NCBI GenBank assembly: GCA_045531685.1
Contig: JAZSEL010000104.1
Location: forward strand, 1-31,510
Length of the DNA stretch: 31,510 bases
Reading direction: 5' to 3'
DNA from: RGIG8767 sp045531685
Lineage (GTDB): Bacteria > Bacillota > Clostridia > Lachnospirales > Lachnospiraceae
Shown: piece by piece, positions 7,447 through 15,708 of the stretch
How the letters are laid out: the number at the start of each line of letters is the position of its first letter
Numbering within the stretch: the first letter of the stretch is position 1
Notes under the pieces: model-generated
What the model was told of the DNA's origin: nothing
Seen by the model: only the letters and a program-made list of their open reading frames with translations
The model's database searches: none
Program-made: the position numbers and the translations under genes

Positions 7447-7475
7447 ATTGTAGTTCAGAATAGGAATTTGGTCAA
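7447..7475 (-). promoter_or_regulatory. Promoter of the DUF1836 gene
   Basis: Minus strand: -35 TTGACC (7470-7475), 17-base spacer, -10 TACAAT (7447-7452). The predicted start near 7440 is almost at the ATG (7438). Confidence 0.65.
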
Positions 7476-7519
7476 TGATAGTTTGGGAATCCTTTTTGTG
7501 AAATTGTTAAGGGAATCTC

Positions 7520-7548
7520 TTGACGCATAAGGGAAAAACTGCTACTAT
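7520..7548 (+). promoter_or_regulatory. Promoter of the degV-family gene
   Basis: TTGACG (7520-7525), 17-base spacer, TACTAT (7543-7548). A short palindrome CGGTTTTTAAAAAACCG (7558-7574) lies in the roughly 90-base leader. Confidence 0.7.
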
Positions 7549-7646
7549 CTGTAGGAACGGTTTTTAAAAAACCGATTAAGTGTTTTTAGAAAGCATATAA
7601 TGTATATATCGAGATTATAATAAATATCATGTATTTGGAGGGCAGT

Positions 7647-8489
7647 ATGAAAATTGTCAGTGATTCGGCATCTAATATAACGGAACTGGAGGGTGTTGAT
7701 TTTGCATCGGTTTCCATCAGGGTACTAACGGATGATAAAGAGTATGTAGACGATTCCGAGACCGGTGTGGCTCAGATGGTAGAAGAGTTATCCGTTTATA
7801 AAGGAAAGTCACGGACAGCTTGTCCGGCACCGGGGGATTATATTGAGGCTTTTGCAGGAGAGGATGAAATTTTTGTAACTACGATTACCAGTGGACTATC
7901 CGGCAGTTATAATTCCGCTATGGTAGCTAAACAACAGTACGAGGATGAAAACCCGGGAAAGAAGGTATTCGTGATTGACTCACTGTCCGCAGGACCGGAA
8001 ATCGGACTTATCATTTATAAATTGCGTGAGCTTATTTTGGAAGGTAAGTCTTTTGATACCATTTCCGAAGAGATTATGGAATATAAGAAGAAGACTATGC
8101 TTTCTTTTTCACTGGAAAATATTGTTAATCTTGCAAATAATGGGCGTGTGAATCCAACAATTGCAAAAATAGTAGGTTTCGTAGGCATCCGTCTTGTGGG
8201 AAGAGCAAGTATTGAGGGTACATTACAGCAGACAGATAAAAGCAGAGGAGAAAAACGTGCCCTTTCTACCATTTTTTCTAACATGAAGAAGTTTGGATAC
8301 AATGGTGGAAAGGTTATTATCGACCATTGCCAGAATCTGAATGCAGCCAAGGAATTGAAGGCATTATTACATGGTGAATTTCCGGGAGCAGATATTTTAA
8401 TAGGAACCAATAAGGCCTTGTGCAGTTTTTATGCAGAAAAAGGCGGTGTATTGGTGGGATATGAAGTAAAGGATTATAAACCGGCATAG
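7647..8489 (+). CDS. DegV family fatty-acid-binding protein
   Basis: 280 aa, the normal DegV length. It starts MKIVSDSASNITELEG, the usual DegV opening, and carries the TSGLSGSYNSA motif and the VDSLSAGPEIG region (here IDSLSAGPEIG) that line the bound fatty acid. DegV/FakB proteins present fatty acids to the FakA kinase, which makes acyl-phosphate for phospholipid synthesis; whether this paralogue does so is inference. An upstream in-frame ATG (7629) is rejected because GGAGG (7637-7641) sits five bases before ATG 7647. The gene has its own promoter and terminator. A thioesterase is convergent downstream, a possible but unproved link to lipid metabolism. Confidence 0.93.
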   Translation: MKIVSDSASNITELEGVDFASVSIRVLTDDKEYVDDSETGVAQMVEELSVYKGKSRTACPAPGDYIEAFAGEDEIFVTTITSGLSGSYNSAMVAKQQYEDENPGKKVFVIDSLSAGPEIGLIIYKLRELILEGKSFDTISEEIMEYKKKTMLSFSLENIVNLANNGRVNPTIAKIVGFVGIRLVGRASIEGTLQQTDKSRGEKRALSTIFSNMKKFGYNGGKVIIDHCQNLNAAKELKALLHGEFPGADILIGTNKALCSFYAEKGGVLVGYEVKDYKPA

Positions 8490-8490
8490 C

Positions 8491-8518
8491 AAAAGAGGTA
8501 GCGTGGCTACCTCTTTTT
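8491..8518. terminator. Bidirectional terminator between degV and thioesterase genes
   Basis: AAAAGAGGTAGC pairs with GCTACCTCTTTT around a three-base loop; A-tract and T-tract on either side suit both convergent genes. Confidence 0.88.
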
Positions 8519-8524
8519 GTTATG

Positions 8525-9001
8525 CTATCCTAATAGTTGTTTTTCTTGGATGGCGCGATTTTCCCGACGATGCTTTGCCTGTAAATACTGTTCCTTCTGG
8601 ATATCATTTTCCAGGATAAGCTGGGGGATAGCAGTGGGCTTGTTCCTTTCATCAAGTGCGACAAGAACAATGTTGGCCCGGTTAATAACACGTCGCATAC
8701 CGTCTGTACTCTCCACATAAGTATCCACACGGACTTCCATGGAGGTGGTGCCGGTATATACAACATAGCCGATTAATACAATTAAATCATTAAGGTAGGC
8801 GCCGGCTTTAAACTCCAGATGGTCAATAGCAGCGGTAGTTACCGTTTTGACACCGGCATGACGCATGGCAACAATAGCGGCAACTTCATCAATCCAATTC
8901 AGCAATGCACCCCCGAATAAACGGTTGCCACCATTCAAATCAGAAGGCTGAATTAAGTGAACTTGTTCGGTTTTGGAGTAGGAAACGGTCCGGTTTTCCA
9001 T
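8525..9001 (-). CDS. Hotdog-fold acyl-CoA thioesterase (YciA-like)
   Basis: 158 aa, the size of single-domain acyl-CoA hydrolases of the YciA/ACOT7 type, which release free fatty acid from acyl-CoA in the cytosol. The signature DLNGGNRLFGGALLNWIDEV is present, with Asn23 and Asp38 at the catalytic Asn/Asp positions, followed by the beta-sheet of one hotdog domain. GAGG is seven bases before the ATG. The chain-length preference cannot be read from the sequence. It is a single-gene unit, convergent with the degV-family gene. Confidence 0.9.
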   Translation of the reverse strand: MENRTVSYSKTEQVHLIQPSDLNGGNRLFGGALLNWIDEVAAIVAMRHAGVKTVTTAAIDHLEFKAGAYLNDLIVLIGYVVYTGTTSMEVRVDTYVESTDGMRRVINRANIVLVALDERNKPTAIPQLILENDIQKEQYLQAKHRRENRAIQEKQLLG

Positions 9002-9160
9002 AAATAGTACCTCATGAAAAAGTTTTTAATAATTTAAAGTGACAAAGTAATAGTAATAGTATATAATTTACTCGATGTGCTTTATTCAATTATTATAACA
9101 AAGTTATGATGAATATAAAATAAGTACGGAAATAAATATTATATAAGGGGGATCTCAAGA

Positions 9161-10519
9161 ATGGAACAGAGAGAACGTTTAGCAACCCGTCTTGGATTTA
9201 TTCTTCTGAGTGCCGGTTGTGCAATTGGTATCGGTAATGTATGGAAGTTCCCATACATGGTAGGACAGTTTGGTGGTGGAGCATTTGTATTAGTATACAT
9301 ATTCTTCTTAATCGCCATGGGTGTGCCGGTTATGACTATGGAGTTTGCTCTTGGCCGTGCCAGCCAGAAGAGTCCGGCTAAGATTTTTAACGCATTGGAA
9401 CCGCAGGGAAGTAAGTGGCACTGGTACGGAATTGTGGCTTTTATCGGAAATATTATTCTGATGATGTTTTACACCACAGTATCCGGTTGGATGCTTCAGT
9501 ATTTTGTGAAAACTGCAAAGGGTGACTTTGTAGGTCTTAATGCAGATGGTGTTGCGGCAGAGTTTGGTAATATGTTAGCCAATCCGGGTACATTGCTCAT
9601 CTACATGACAATTGTAGTTGTTGTAGGATTTTTTGTTAATTCCATCGGTGTACAGAAGGGTCTTGAAAAGATTACAAAATGGATGATGATTGCATTATTG
9701 GTAATCATGGTGATATTAGCAATTAACAGTATGTTTTTAGAGGGCGGTTCGGAAGGACTTAAGTTCTATCTGATTCCGGATCTTCAGCGTATGAAGGATG
9801 CAGGCATTGTAAATGTAATTGTAGGGGCTATGAACCAGTCCTTCTTCACATTGAGCCTTGGTATCGGTTCTATGGCTATCTTTGGTAGCTACCTTGGCAA
9901 AGAGCGTACTCTTATGGGTGAGTCTATTAACGTGGCAATTTTGGACACTTTTGTGGCATTAACATCAGGATTAATTATTTTCCCTGCATGCTTTGCTTAC
10001 AATGTACAGCCTGACAGTGGTCCAAGTTTGATTTTTATTACATTGCCTAATATTTTTAACAATCTTTCAGGTGGTCGTGTATGGGGAAGTTTATTCTTCG
10101 TATTTATGACATTCGCAGCATTCTCAACGATACTTGCTGTATTTGAAAATATTATTGCATGTACCATGGACTTAACAGGATGGTCAAGAAAGAAAACATG
10201 TATTATTGACGGAATCGGTATGTTCTTCCTTTCCATTCCATGTATTCTTGGCTTTAATGTATGGAGTGGTTTCCAGCCTTTAGGAGCAGGCAGTGGTGTA
10301 CTTGATTTGGAAGATTTTATTGTAAGTAATCTGATTCTTCCAATTGGTTCCCTTATCTTCATTATCTTCTGTGTAACACGTTACGGATGGGGATGGGATA
10401 AGTTTGTGGATGAAGCCAATGCCGGTAAGGGTTACAAGGTGGCAAAATGGATGCGTGGTTACATGACATTCGTATTACCGATTATGGTTGCTGTAATTTT
10501 AATTGCAGGACTTATCTAA
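9161..10519 (+). CDS. Sodium-dependent NSS/SNF-family transporter
   Basis: 452 aa, the bacterial size for the neurotransmitter:sodium symporter family (LeuT, TnaT, MhsT). The Na+/substrate motif is clear near the N-terminus: GCAIGIGNVWKFPYMVGQFG in the unwound part of TM1. About eleven membrane helices can be counted. These carriers import amino acids with Na+; the exact substrate is not evident. GGGGG precedes the ATG by about 11 bases. It is followed by its own terminator and separated from copA by a promoter, so it is monocistronic. A second, clearly divergent NSS gene lies just beyond copA. Confidence 0.93.
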   Translation: MEQRERLATRLGFILLSAGCAIGIGNVWKFPYMVGQFGGGAFVLVYIFFLIAMGVPVMTMEFALGRASQKSPAKIFNALEPQGSKWHWYGIVAFIGNIILMMFYTTVSGWMLQYFVKTAKGDFVGLNADGVAAEFGNMLANPGTLLIYMTIVVVVGFFVNSIGVQKGLEKITKWMMIALLVIMVILAINSMFLEGGSEGLKFYLIPDLQRMKDAGIVNVIVGAMNQSFFTLSLGIGSMAIFGSYLGKERTLMGESINVAILDTFVALTSGLIIFPACFAYNVQPDSGPSLIFITLPNIFNNLSGGRVWGSLFFVFMTFAAFSTILAVFENIIACTMDLTGWSRKKTCIIDGIGMFFLSIPCILGFNVWSGFQPLGAGSGVLDLEDFIVSNLILPIGSLIFIIFCVTRYGWGWDKFVDEANAGKGYKVAKWMRGYMTFVLPIMVAVILIAGLI

Positions 10520-10544
10520 TTGATTGAATAGTAATATTGTTCAG

Positions 10545-10575
10545 AAGCGGTTCGTTTATTACGGACCGCTTTTTC
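10545..10575 (+). terminator. Terminator of the first NSS gene
   Basis: AAGCGGTTCGT pairs with ACGGACCGCTT (one G-T pair) around TTATT and is followed by a T run. Confidence 0.88.
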
Positions 10576-10628
10576 TGGTACTTGGGTAAAAGGAGAAGCC
10601 GGTATCAGGAAGGAACCAAGAATTTGTC

Positions 10629-10657
10629 TTGCGTGAATTAAGGATTTCAAGTAAAAT
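10629..10657 (+). promoter_or_regulatory. Promoter of copA
   Basis: TTGCGT (10629-10634), 17-base spacer, TAAAAT (10652-10657). A small hairpin GGTTAG-N6-CTAACC (10665-10682) lies in the leader. I found no CopY or CsoR operator I could recognise. Confidence 0.6.
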
Positions 10658-10702
10658 AGTTGTGGGTTAGGCTTTTCTAACCAACGAGAGGAGTAGAAGG
10701 AT

Positions 10703-13216
10703 TTGGAACAATATCAGGTAACAGGAATGAGTTGTGCCGCATGTAGTGCCAGAGTAGAAAAGGCAGTGCAGGGGGTGGAAGGGGTAACCTCTTGCAGTGT
10801 AAATCTGCTTACCCATTCCATGAGTGTGGAAGGCAGTGCAAGTGAAGCAGCAATTATTGCAGCCGTAGAAAATGCCGGTTACGGCGCCGGAAAAACCGGG
10901 AAACGTATGGAAGAAAACGGACAACCTTATAACAATACGTATGAGAAGATGTTAGAGGATAAGGAAACACCGGTGTTAAAAAAGAGATTGGGATATTCGG
11001 TGGGCTTTCTTTTGCTTCTCATGTATGTGTCCATGGGACATATGATGTGGGGATGGCCGCTTCCTGGGTTTTTCCATGATAATCCGGTAGCAGTGGGCTT
11101 ATTGCAATTGCTGTTGACAATTGTGGTCATGGTAATTAATCAAAAGTTTTTTATAAGCGGTTTTAAGAGTCTTTGGCATAAGGCTCCCAATATGGATACC
11201 CTGGTAGCACTTGGTTCCGGTGCGGCATTTGTGTACAGTACCTTTGCATTGTTTGTGATGACGGATGCCCAGATGCGTGGAGATATGGAGTCAGTGTCCC
11301 ATTACATGCATGAGTTCTATTTTGAATCGGCTGCTATGATACTGACATTGATTACAGTTGGTAAAATGCTGGAAGCACGTTCAAAAGGAAAAACAACGGA
11401 TGCGATAAAGGGACTGCTTACATTGAGTCCGAAAACTGCGGTAATAGAAACAGATGGAATAGAGACCGTAGTATCCATTGAACAGGTAAAGCAGGGAGAT
11501 ATATTTGTGGTGCGTCCCGGGGAGAATATCCCGGTTGACGGCGTAGTAATAGAAGGTGTCAGTGCAGTAAATGAAGCTGCATTAACAGGAGAAAGTATTC
11601 CTGTGGATAAAGAGGTTGGAAGTACTGTTTCTGCCGCTACGGTAAATCAATCCGGTTTTTTACGATGCGAAGCGACGCGTGTGGGTGAGGATACTACACT
11701 TTCCCAGATTATCCGTATGGTCAGTGATGCGGCAGCAACAAAAGCACCGATAGCAAAGGTAGCAGATAAAGTATCCGGAATTTTTGTTCCTGTAGTAATT
11801 GCCATTGCTGTGGTTACCACTATGGTTTGGCTTTTGTTGGGAGAAAGCACCGGATTTGCGCTGGCAAGAGGAATTTCTGTGTTGGTAATCAGCTGTCCAT
11901 GTGCGTTAGGACTGGCAACTCCCGTAGCAATTATGGTAGGTAGTGGTGTGGGCGCCAAAAATGGGATTTTATTTAAGACGGCAGCCGCCCTGGAGTCCGT
12001 GGGTAAGACAGAGATTGTTGCGTTGGATAAGACCGGGACCATTACAAAAGGAGCGCCTTTGGTAACAGATGTGGTTCCTGCAGTGGGAGGGACGAAGGAA
12101 GAATTGTTGGAATATGCATATTCCCTGGAACAAAAGAGTGAGCATCCTCTGGCAAAAGCCATTATTGCATATGGAAAGGAGCAGGGAGTAGCCGGCAGTA
12201 AGGTAACAGAATTCAGGGCACTTCCGGGAAATGGATTACAGGCAGAGTATGAGGGACAACTACTGGTTGGCGGCAATTGCAGATTTATCAGCCGGTATGT
12301 AAAGGAACAGGGAAGTATTGCTTGGCAGCCGATAGAGGAGCAGGCAGCTGTTCTTTCGAAAAAGGGAAAAACCCCATTGCTCTTTGCAAAGGGAGAGAAG
12401 TACCTTGGTATGATAGGGGTTGCCGATGTGATGAAGGAGGACAGCAAGGAAGCAATCCATGAATTGCAGACAATGGGGATTCATGTGGTTATGCTTACCG
12501 GTGACAATGAAACCACAGCAAATGCTGTTGGAAAAGAAGCCGGTGTAGATGAAGTGATTGCCGGAGTTCTTCCCGATGGAAAGGAAGAAATTATCCGGAA
12601 ATTACAGGAAAAGGGTAGAGTTACCATGGTGGGGGATGGCATCAATGATGCTCCTGCCTTAATGCGGGCAGATGCCGGAATGGCTATCGGTGCCGGAGCA
12701 GACATTGCCATGGATGCAGCAGAGGTAGTACTTATGAAAAGCCGGTTGTCGGATGTTGTTGCGGCTATCCGGTTAAGCAAAGCGACTTTGAAAAATATCC
12801 ATGAGAATTTATTCTGGGCCTTTTTCTATAATATAATCGGGATACCATTGGCAGCAGGGCTGTGGATTCCGGTATTTGGCTGGGAACTAAATCCTATGTT
12901 CGGGGCAGCGGCTATGAGCCTTTCCAGCTTTTGTGTAGTAAGTAATGCCCTTCGATTAAATTTTGTAAGGCTTTATGATAGGAAGGATAATAAGGAGGAA
13001 AAAATTATGACAAAGACAATGAAGATTAACGGAATGATGTGCGGACACTGTGAAGCAAGGGTAAAAAAGACATTAGAAGCTTTGGAGCAGGTGAGTGAAG
13101 CAGTAGTCAGTCATGAGGCAGGAACGGCTGTAGTAACGCTGCGTGCAGAAATTTCAAACGAGGAATTGAAAAAAGTTATTGAGGCCCAGGATTATGAGGT
13201 GGTATCCGTGGAGTAA
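10703..13216 (+). CDS. copA: Copper-exporting P1B-type ATPase with N- and C-terminal HMA domains
   Basis: 837 aa. Cu(I) exporter of the cytoplasmic membrane. Order: N-terminal HMA (GMSCAACS, Cys11/Cys14), TM segments from about 95, actuator TGES at 295-298, Cu-binding CPC at 398-400, phosphorylated Asp442 in DKTGT, HP at 481-482 for ATP binding, GDGINDAP at 644-651, last TM pair ending near 755, then a second HMA (MCGHC, Cys780/Cys783). Most CopA proteins lack a C-terminal HMA. The start is TTG 10703 with GAGAGGAG/GAAGG upstream, since the HMA fold begins at once. No copper regulator is adjacent. The 3' end holds its own ribosome site and ATG (see 13007-13216). Confidence 0.95.
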   Translation: MEQYQVTGMSCAACSARVEKAVQGVEGVTSCSVNLLTHSMSVEGSASEAAIIAAVENAGYGAGKTGKRMEENGQPYNNTYEKMLEDKETPVLKKRLGYSVGFLLLLMYVSMGHMMWGWPLPGFFHDNPVAVGLLQLLLTIVVMVINQKFFISGFKSLWHKAPNMDTLVALGSGAAFVYSTFALFVMTDAQMRGDMESVSHYMHEFYFESAAMILTLITVGKMLEARSKGKTTDAIKGLLTLSPKTAVIETDGIETVVSIEQVKQGDIFVVRPGENIPVDGVVIEGVSAVNEAALTGESIPVDKEVGSTVSAATVNQSGFLRCEATRVGEDTTLSQIIRMVSDAAATKAPIAKVADKVSGIFVPVVIAIAVVTTMVWLLLGESTGFALARGISVLVISCPCALGLATPVAIMVGSGVGAKNGILFKTAAALESVGKTEIVALDKTGTITKGAPLVTDVVPAVGGTKEELLEYAYSLEQKSEHPLAKAIIAYGKEQGVAGSKVTEFRALPGNGLQAEYEGQLLVGGNCRFISRYVKEQGSIAWQPIEEQAAVLSKKGKTPLLFAKGEKYLGMIGVADVMKEDSKEAIHELQTMGIHVVMLTGDNETTANAVGKEAGVDEVIAGVLPDGKEEIIRKLQEKGRVTMVGDGINDAPALMRADAGMAIGAGADIAMDAAEVVLMKSRLSDVVAAIRLSKATLKNIHENLFWAFFYNIIGIPLAAGLWIPVFGWELNPMFGAAAMSLSSFCVVSNALRLNFVRLYDRKDNKEEKIMTKTMKINGMMCGHCEARVKKTLEALEQVSEAVVSHEAGTAVVTLRAEISNEELKKVIEAQDYEVVSVE
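13007..13216 (+). CDS. Possible internal CopZ-like copper chaperone (in-frame 3' end of copA)
   Basis: Within copA, AAGGAGG (about 12992-12998) stands eight bases before an in-frame ATG at 13007. Translation from there gives a 69-aa protein starting MTKTMKINGMMCGHCEARVK. That is a complete HMA/CopZ fold with the CxxC copper site and nothing else. The linker it would bypass (KDNKEEKI) is exactly what an SD sequence encodes when read through. Either a separate copZ was fused when copA lost its stop, or both the fused and free forms are made. E. coli copA also yields a free chaperone, but by frameshifting and from its N-terminus. Dual output is inference. Confidence 0.55.
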   Translation: MTKTMKINGMMCGHCEARVKKTLEALEQVSEAVVSHEAGTAVVTLRAEISNEELKKVIEAQDYEVVSVE

Positions 13217-13220
13217 TGAG

Positions 13221-13249
13221 TTGACTTTCTTGCCTGAATAGGATAACAT
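13221..13249 (+). promoter_or_regulatory. Promoter of the second NSS gene
   Basis: TTGACT (13221-13226), 17-base spacer, TAACAT (13244-13249), starting five bases after the copA stop. Confidence 0.6.
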
Positions 13250-13292
13250 TAACCCATTGTTGACCATTTACATAGAAAGAGGGGAAAACTAT

Positions 13293-14651
13293 ATGAACGA
13301 AACAAAAAGAGGAAGTTTTAGTAGTAGTATCGGCTTCGTGCTGGCGGCAGCAGGAAGTGCGGTAGGATTGGGTAACATCTGGAGATTCCCATACCTTGCA
13401 GCACAGTATGGTGGTGGTATCTTCTTATTGGTATACCTGATTCTTGTAGTAACATTTGGTTTTACTTTGTTGCTTATGGAACTTGCAATTGGACGTAAGA
13501 CAAAGGTAAGCTGTATTGAGTCTTATTCTAAGTTGGATAAGCGTTTTGGTTTCTTAGGATACTTAGCGGCAATTGTACCAATTATCATCCTGCCATATTA
13601 CAGTGTTATTGGTGGCTGGGTAATTAAGTACATGGTATCCTTTATGTCAGGAACAGGAAGAGAAGCGGCAGCAGATTCCTTCTTTGGAGGATTCGTTAGT
13701 CAGACAACATCTCCGCTTATTTACTTTTTGGTATTCTTATTGCTTACAACAGCAGTTGTACTTGGTGGTGTAAACAAGGGAATTGAAAAAGTAAGCTCTG
13801 TATTAATGCCAATTTTGGTGTTAATTTCCATTGGTGTATGTATTTTCGTGGCAACTATTCCGGGCGCTACGGAAGGTATGAAATATTACTTATTACCTGA
13901 TTTTTCAAAGTTCTCAATTAAGACTGTATGCGCAGCCATGGGACAGTTATTCTACTCCATGAGTATTGCCATGGGTATTATGGTTTCTTACGGCTCCTAT
14001 GTAAAAGACGAAGTTAATTTGAACAAATCAGTTAACCAGATTGAAATCTTTGATACTGCGATTGCATTTTTGGCAGGTTTCATGATAGTACCGGCTGTAT
14101 ATGTATTCAGTGGTGAAGAAGGTCTTAAGAGCGGTGGAGCAGGCCTTATGTTTGTAACACTTCCAAAGGTATTTGAAGCAATGCCTATGGGACAGTTTAT
14201 CGGTGCTGCATTCTTCGTATTAGTATTATTTGCAGCATTAACAAGTTCTATTTCCTTAATGGAAGCTATTACATCCATTTTTATGGATAAGTTTAAAATG
14301 AAGAGAGTACCTGCTGTACTTTTAGTGGCGGGAATCAGCTTATTATTAGGTATTCCGTCTTCCTTAGGCCATGGTATCTGGTCAGGTATTACAATCATCG
14401 GAATGGACTTCTTAACATTCTTCGATTATATTTCAAACAGCGTATTGATGCCGATTGTAGCACTTCTTACTTGTGTATTAATCGCGTGGTTTGTGGGAAC
14501 TAAGACTATTGAAGAGGAAGTGACAAAGAATGGGGAAAAATTCACGAGATTACAGATTTTCCGTGTAATGGCAAAATACGTTGCACCGGTTTGTCTTGTT
14601 GTTATCTTAGTATTCTATACATTGGTTCAGTTTGGTGTAGTTAGTTACTAG
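13293..14651 (+). CDS. Sodium-dependent NSS/SNF-family transporter (second paralogue)
   Basis: 452 aa, the same length as the first NSS gene but of a different subfamily. The TM1 motif reads GSAVGLGNIWRFPYLAAQYGG, the more common bacterial SNF form (first copy: GCAIGIGNVWKFPYM). About eleven helices. It probably takes up an amino acid with Na+; substrate unknown. The frame is open from 13257, but ATG 13293 is chosen because AGAGGGG lies just before it and the family usually starts at this point. It has its own promoter and terminator. Confidence 0.92.
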   Translation: MNETKRGSFSSSIGFVLAAAGSAVGLGNIWRFPYLAAQYGGGIFLLVYLILVVTFGFTLLLMELAIGRKTKVSCIESYSKLDKRFGFLGYLAAIVPIIILPYYSVIGGWVIKYMVSFMSGTGREAAADSFFGGFVSQTTSPLIYFLVFLLLTTAVVLGGVNKGIEKVSSVLMPILVLISIGVCIFVATIPGATEGMKYYLLPDFSKFSIKTVCAAMGQLFYSMSIAMGIMVSYGSYVKDEVNLNKSVNQIEIFDTAIAFLAGFMIVPAVYVFSGEEGLKSGGAGLMFVTLPKVFEAMPMGQFIGAAFFVLVLFAALTSSISLMEAITSIFMDKFKMKRVPAVLLVAGISLLLGIPSSLGHGIWSGITIIGMDFLTFFDYISNSVLMPIVALLTCVLIAWFVGTKTIEEEVTKNGEKFTRLQIFRVMAKYVAPVCLVVILVFYTLVQFGVVSY

Positions 14652-14675
14652 GATGTAAATAATTATGAAATGGTG

Positions 14676-14717
14676 ACCGCCATGTAGTGTATCAAACATT
14701 ACATGGCGGTTTTTTTA
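14676..14717 (+). terminator. Terminator of the second NSS gene
   Basis: ACCGCCATGTA pairs with TACATGGCGGT, followed by seven T. From here to the next gene (about 230 bases) only a promoter is visible, near the end. Confidence 0.9.
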
Positions 14718-14885
14718 TGTGATTGTTGATTAAGTGAAATACTTGCACAGAGAACTCCTTTGAGATATAATTCTCGTAAACGTATTTTAACTTTCTGAAG
14801 TAATTCAATATTTTATTCATGCCAATTCCGGCAAAATTCTCAATTTACAAATGAAAAAAGTAGCTTGATAATTGAATAAAAGGCT

Positions 14886-14913
14886 TTGCATCAAGGTAGA
14901 AACCATTTATAAT
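14886..14913 (+). promoter_or_regulatory. Promoter of the small ORF
   Basis: TTGCAT (14886-14891), 16-base spacer, perfect TATAAT (14908-14913), about 30 bases before the ORF. Confidence 0.65.
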
Positions 14914-14945
14914 ATTAGATATATATTATAGAAGGTGGTGAGGTT

Positions 14946-15125
14946 ATGGAGGTTATGGAAATGAGTAAAGATGAAATGATTAGTTATGAAATTAATTATT
15001 ATGTCAACTTGTTACGGATAAAGGATGTAGAACAAGGAGTAAATAAGGAATTGGATTACCAAATTAAAGTACAGAAGAATAAACTCCATGCACTTGGAGT
15101 AAATACAGAGGATTTTGATATATAG
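14946..15125 (+). CDS. Small hypothetical protein (59 or 54 aa)
   Basis: A short ORF with its own promoter, good ribosome sites and terminator. It is rich in charged residues and has no Cys, signal peptide or membrane segment. The sequence around EMISYEINYYVNLLRI and NKELDYQIKVQKNKLHALGV suggests two amphipathic helices, perhaps a helical hairpin. ATG 14946 has AGGTGG seven bases upstream; ATG 14961 has GGAGG eight bases upstream and gives a product starting MSKDEMISYE. I do not recognise the family. The strong promoter and isolated position argue that it is a real gene. Confidence 0.65.
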   Translation: MEVMEMSKDEMISYEINYYVNLLRIKDVEQGVNKELDYQIKVQKNKLHALGVNTEDFDI

Positions 15126-15192
15126 TTAATAAAGAATAGATAGTAATAGTGTGAAGTCTTTTATTGGATTTATAAGACTTATTTCTGTTATG

Positions 15193-15236
15193 AAAAAAGT
15201 ATGCGGGTACTTTTAGTTACTCGCATACTTTTTTTG
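15193..15236 (+). terminator. Terminator upstream of the metal-efflux operon
   Basis: AAGTATGCGGGTA pairs with TTACTCGCATACTT, then a T7 run. It ends one base before the -35 of the arsR-type promoter. A weaker hairpin (AAGTCTT...AAGACTT, about 15154-15179) precedes it. Confidence 0.85.
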
Positions 15237-15288
15237 TTGACAAATCAAAATAAAGTGATATTATGAATATATGAACAAATGCTCATAT
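15237..15288 (+). promoter_or_regulatory. Metal-responsive promoter and ArsR/SmtB operator
   Basis: TTGACA (15237-15242), 16-base spacer, TATTAT (15259-15264). Directly after the -10 is an inverted repeat ATATGAACAAATGCTCATAT (15269-15288) with one mismatch between arms. It matches the 12-2-12 site (TGAACA-N2-TGTTCA core) bound by SmtB/CzrA-type repressors. Confidence 0.8.
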
Positions 15289-15325
15289 GAAAAGACGTAT
15301 GAATATAATGGAAAGGGATGAGAAA

Positions 15326-15697
15326 ATGAAGCGTGATATAGCAAAGGAGCATGCCGAGAGTTGTGAGCAGTGTCATCATCACGAAGAGGTAATCAGGCAG
15401 GTGGAAGCCACCATTCCATGTGAAGAGGATATGTATGATTTGGCGGAGCTGTTTAAGGTGTTTGGGGACACTACAAGGATTAGGATATTGTCCGTACTCC
15501 GTATACAGGAGATGTGTGTCTGTGATATAGCAGACAGTCTTTCTATGACACAGTCGGCTATTTCCCATCAGTTAAGGGTACTTAAGCAGATGGACTTGGT
15601 GAAGAACCGTAGGGATGGAAAGACCATCTATTATTCTTTGGCAGATGACCATATCGCAGGAATTCTGGATATGGGATTAGAGCATATAAACGAATAG
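15326..15697 (+). CDS. ArsR/SmtB-family metal-sensing repressor (CadC/CzrA-like)
   Basis: 123 aa winged-helix repressor. The N-terminus has Cys13 and Cys16 followed by HHH (17-19). The DNA-binding region contains CVCDIADSLSMTQSAISHQLR, with Cys64/Cys66 at the CadC alpha-3N positions. The C-terminal helix has Asp107, His109, His120 and Glu123, the exact spacing of the SmtB alpha-5 zinc site. It thus appears to own both a Cys-rich (Cd/Pb) and a Zn site. The frame opens at 15287 inside the operator, but ATG 15326 has GAAAGGG eight bases upstream. It leads an operon with an HMA protein and a Zn/Cd ATPase and should repress it until metal binds. Confidence 0.93.
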   Translation: MKRDIAKEHAESCEQCHHHEEVIRQVEATIPCEEDMYDLAELFKVFGDTTRIRILSVLRIQEMCVCDIADSLSMTQSAISHQLRVLKQMDLVKNRRDGKTIYYSLADDHIAGILDMGLEHINE

Positions 15698-15708
15698 GAG
15701 GATTTTTT

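Noticed and set aside
7558..7574. Palindrome in the degV leader as an attenuator or riboswitch
   Set aside because: Only a short AT-rich stem; no alternative pairing or conserved aptamer was seen.
9002..9160. Riboswitch or T-box before the first NSS transporter
   Set aside because: The region is AT-rich without a T-box sequence (GGGTGG-type) or a terminator before the ATG.
11647..12447. Long open frame antisense to copA
   Set aside because: No ribosome site, no recognisable domain, and it mirrors the codon bias of the real gene on the other strand.
9161..14651. NSS pair around copA as a recent duplication
   Set aside because: The two transporters differ strongly in their TM1 motifs and throughout; they belong to different subfamilies.
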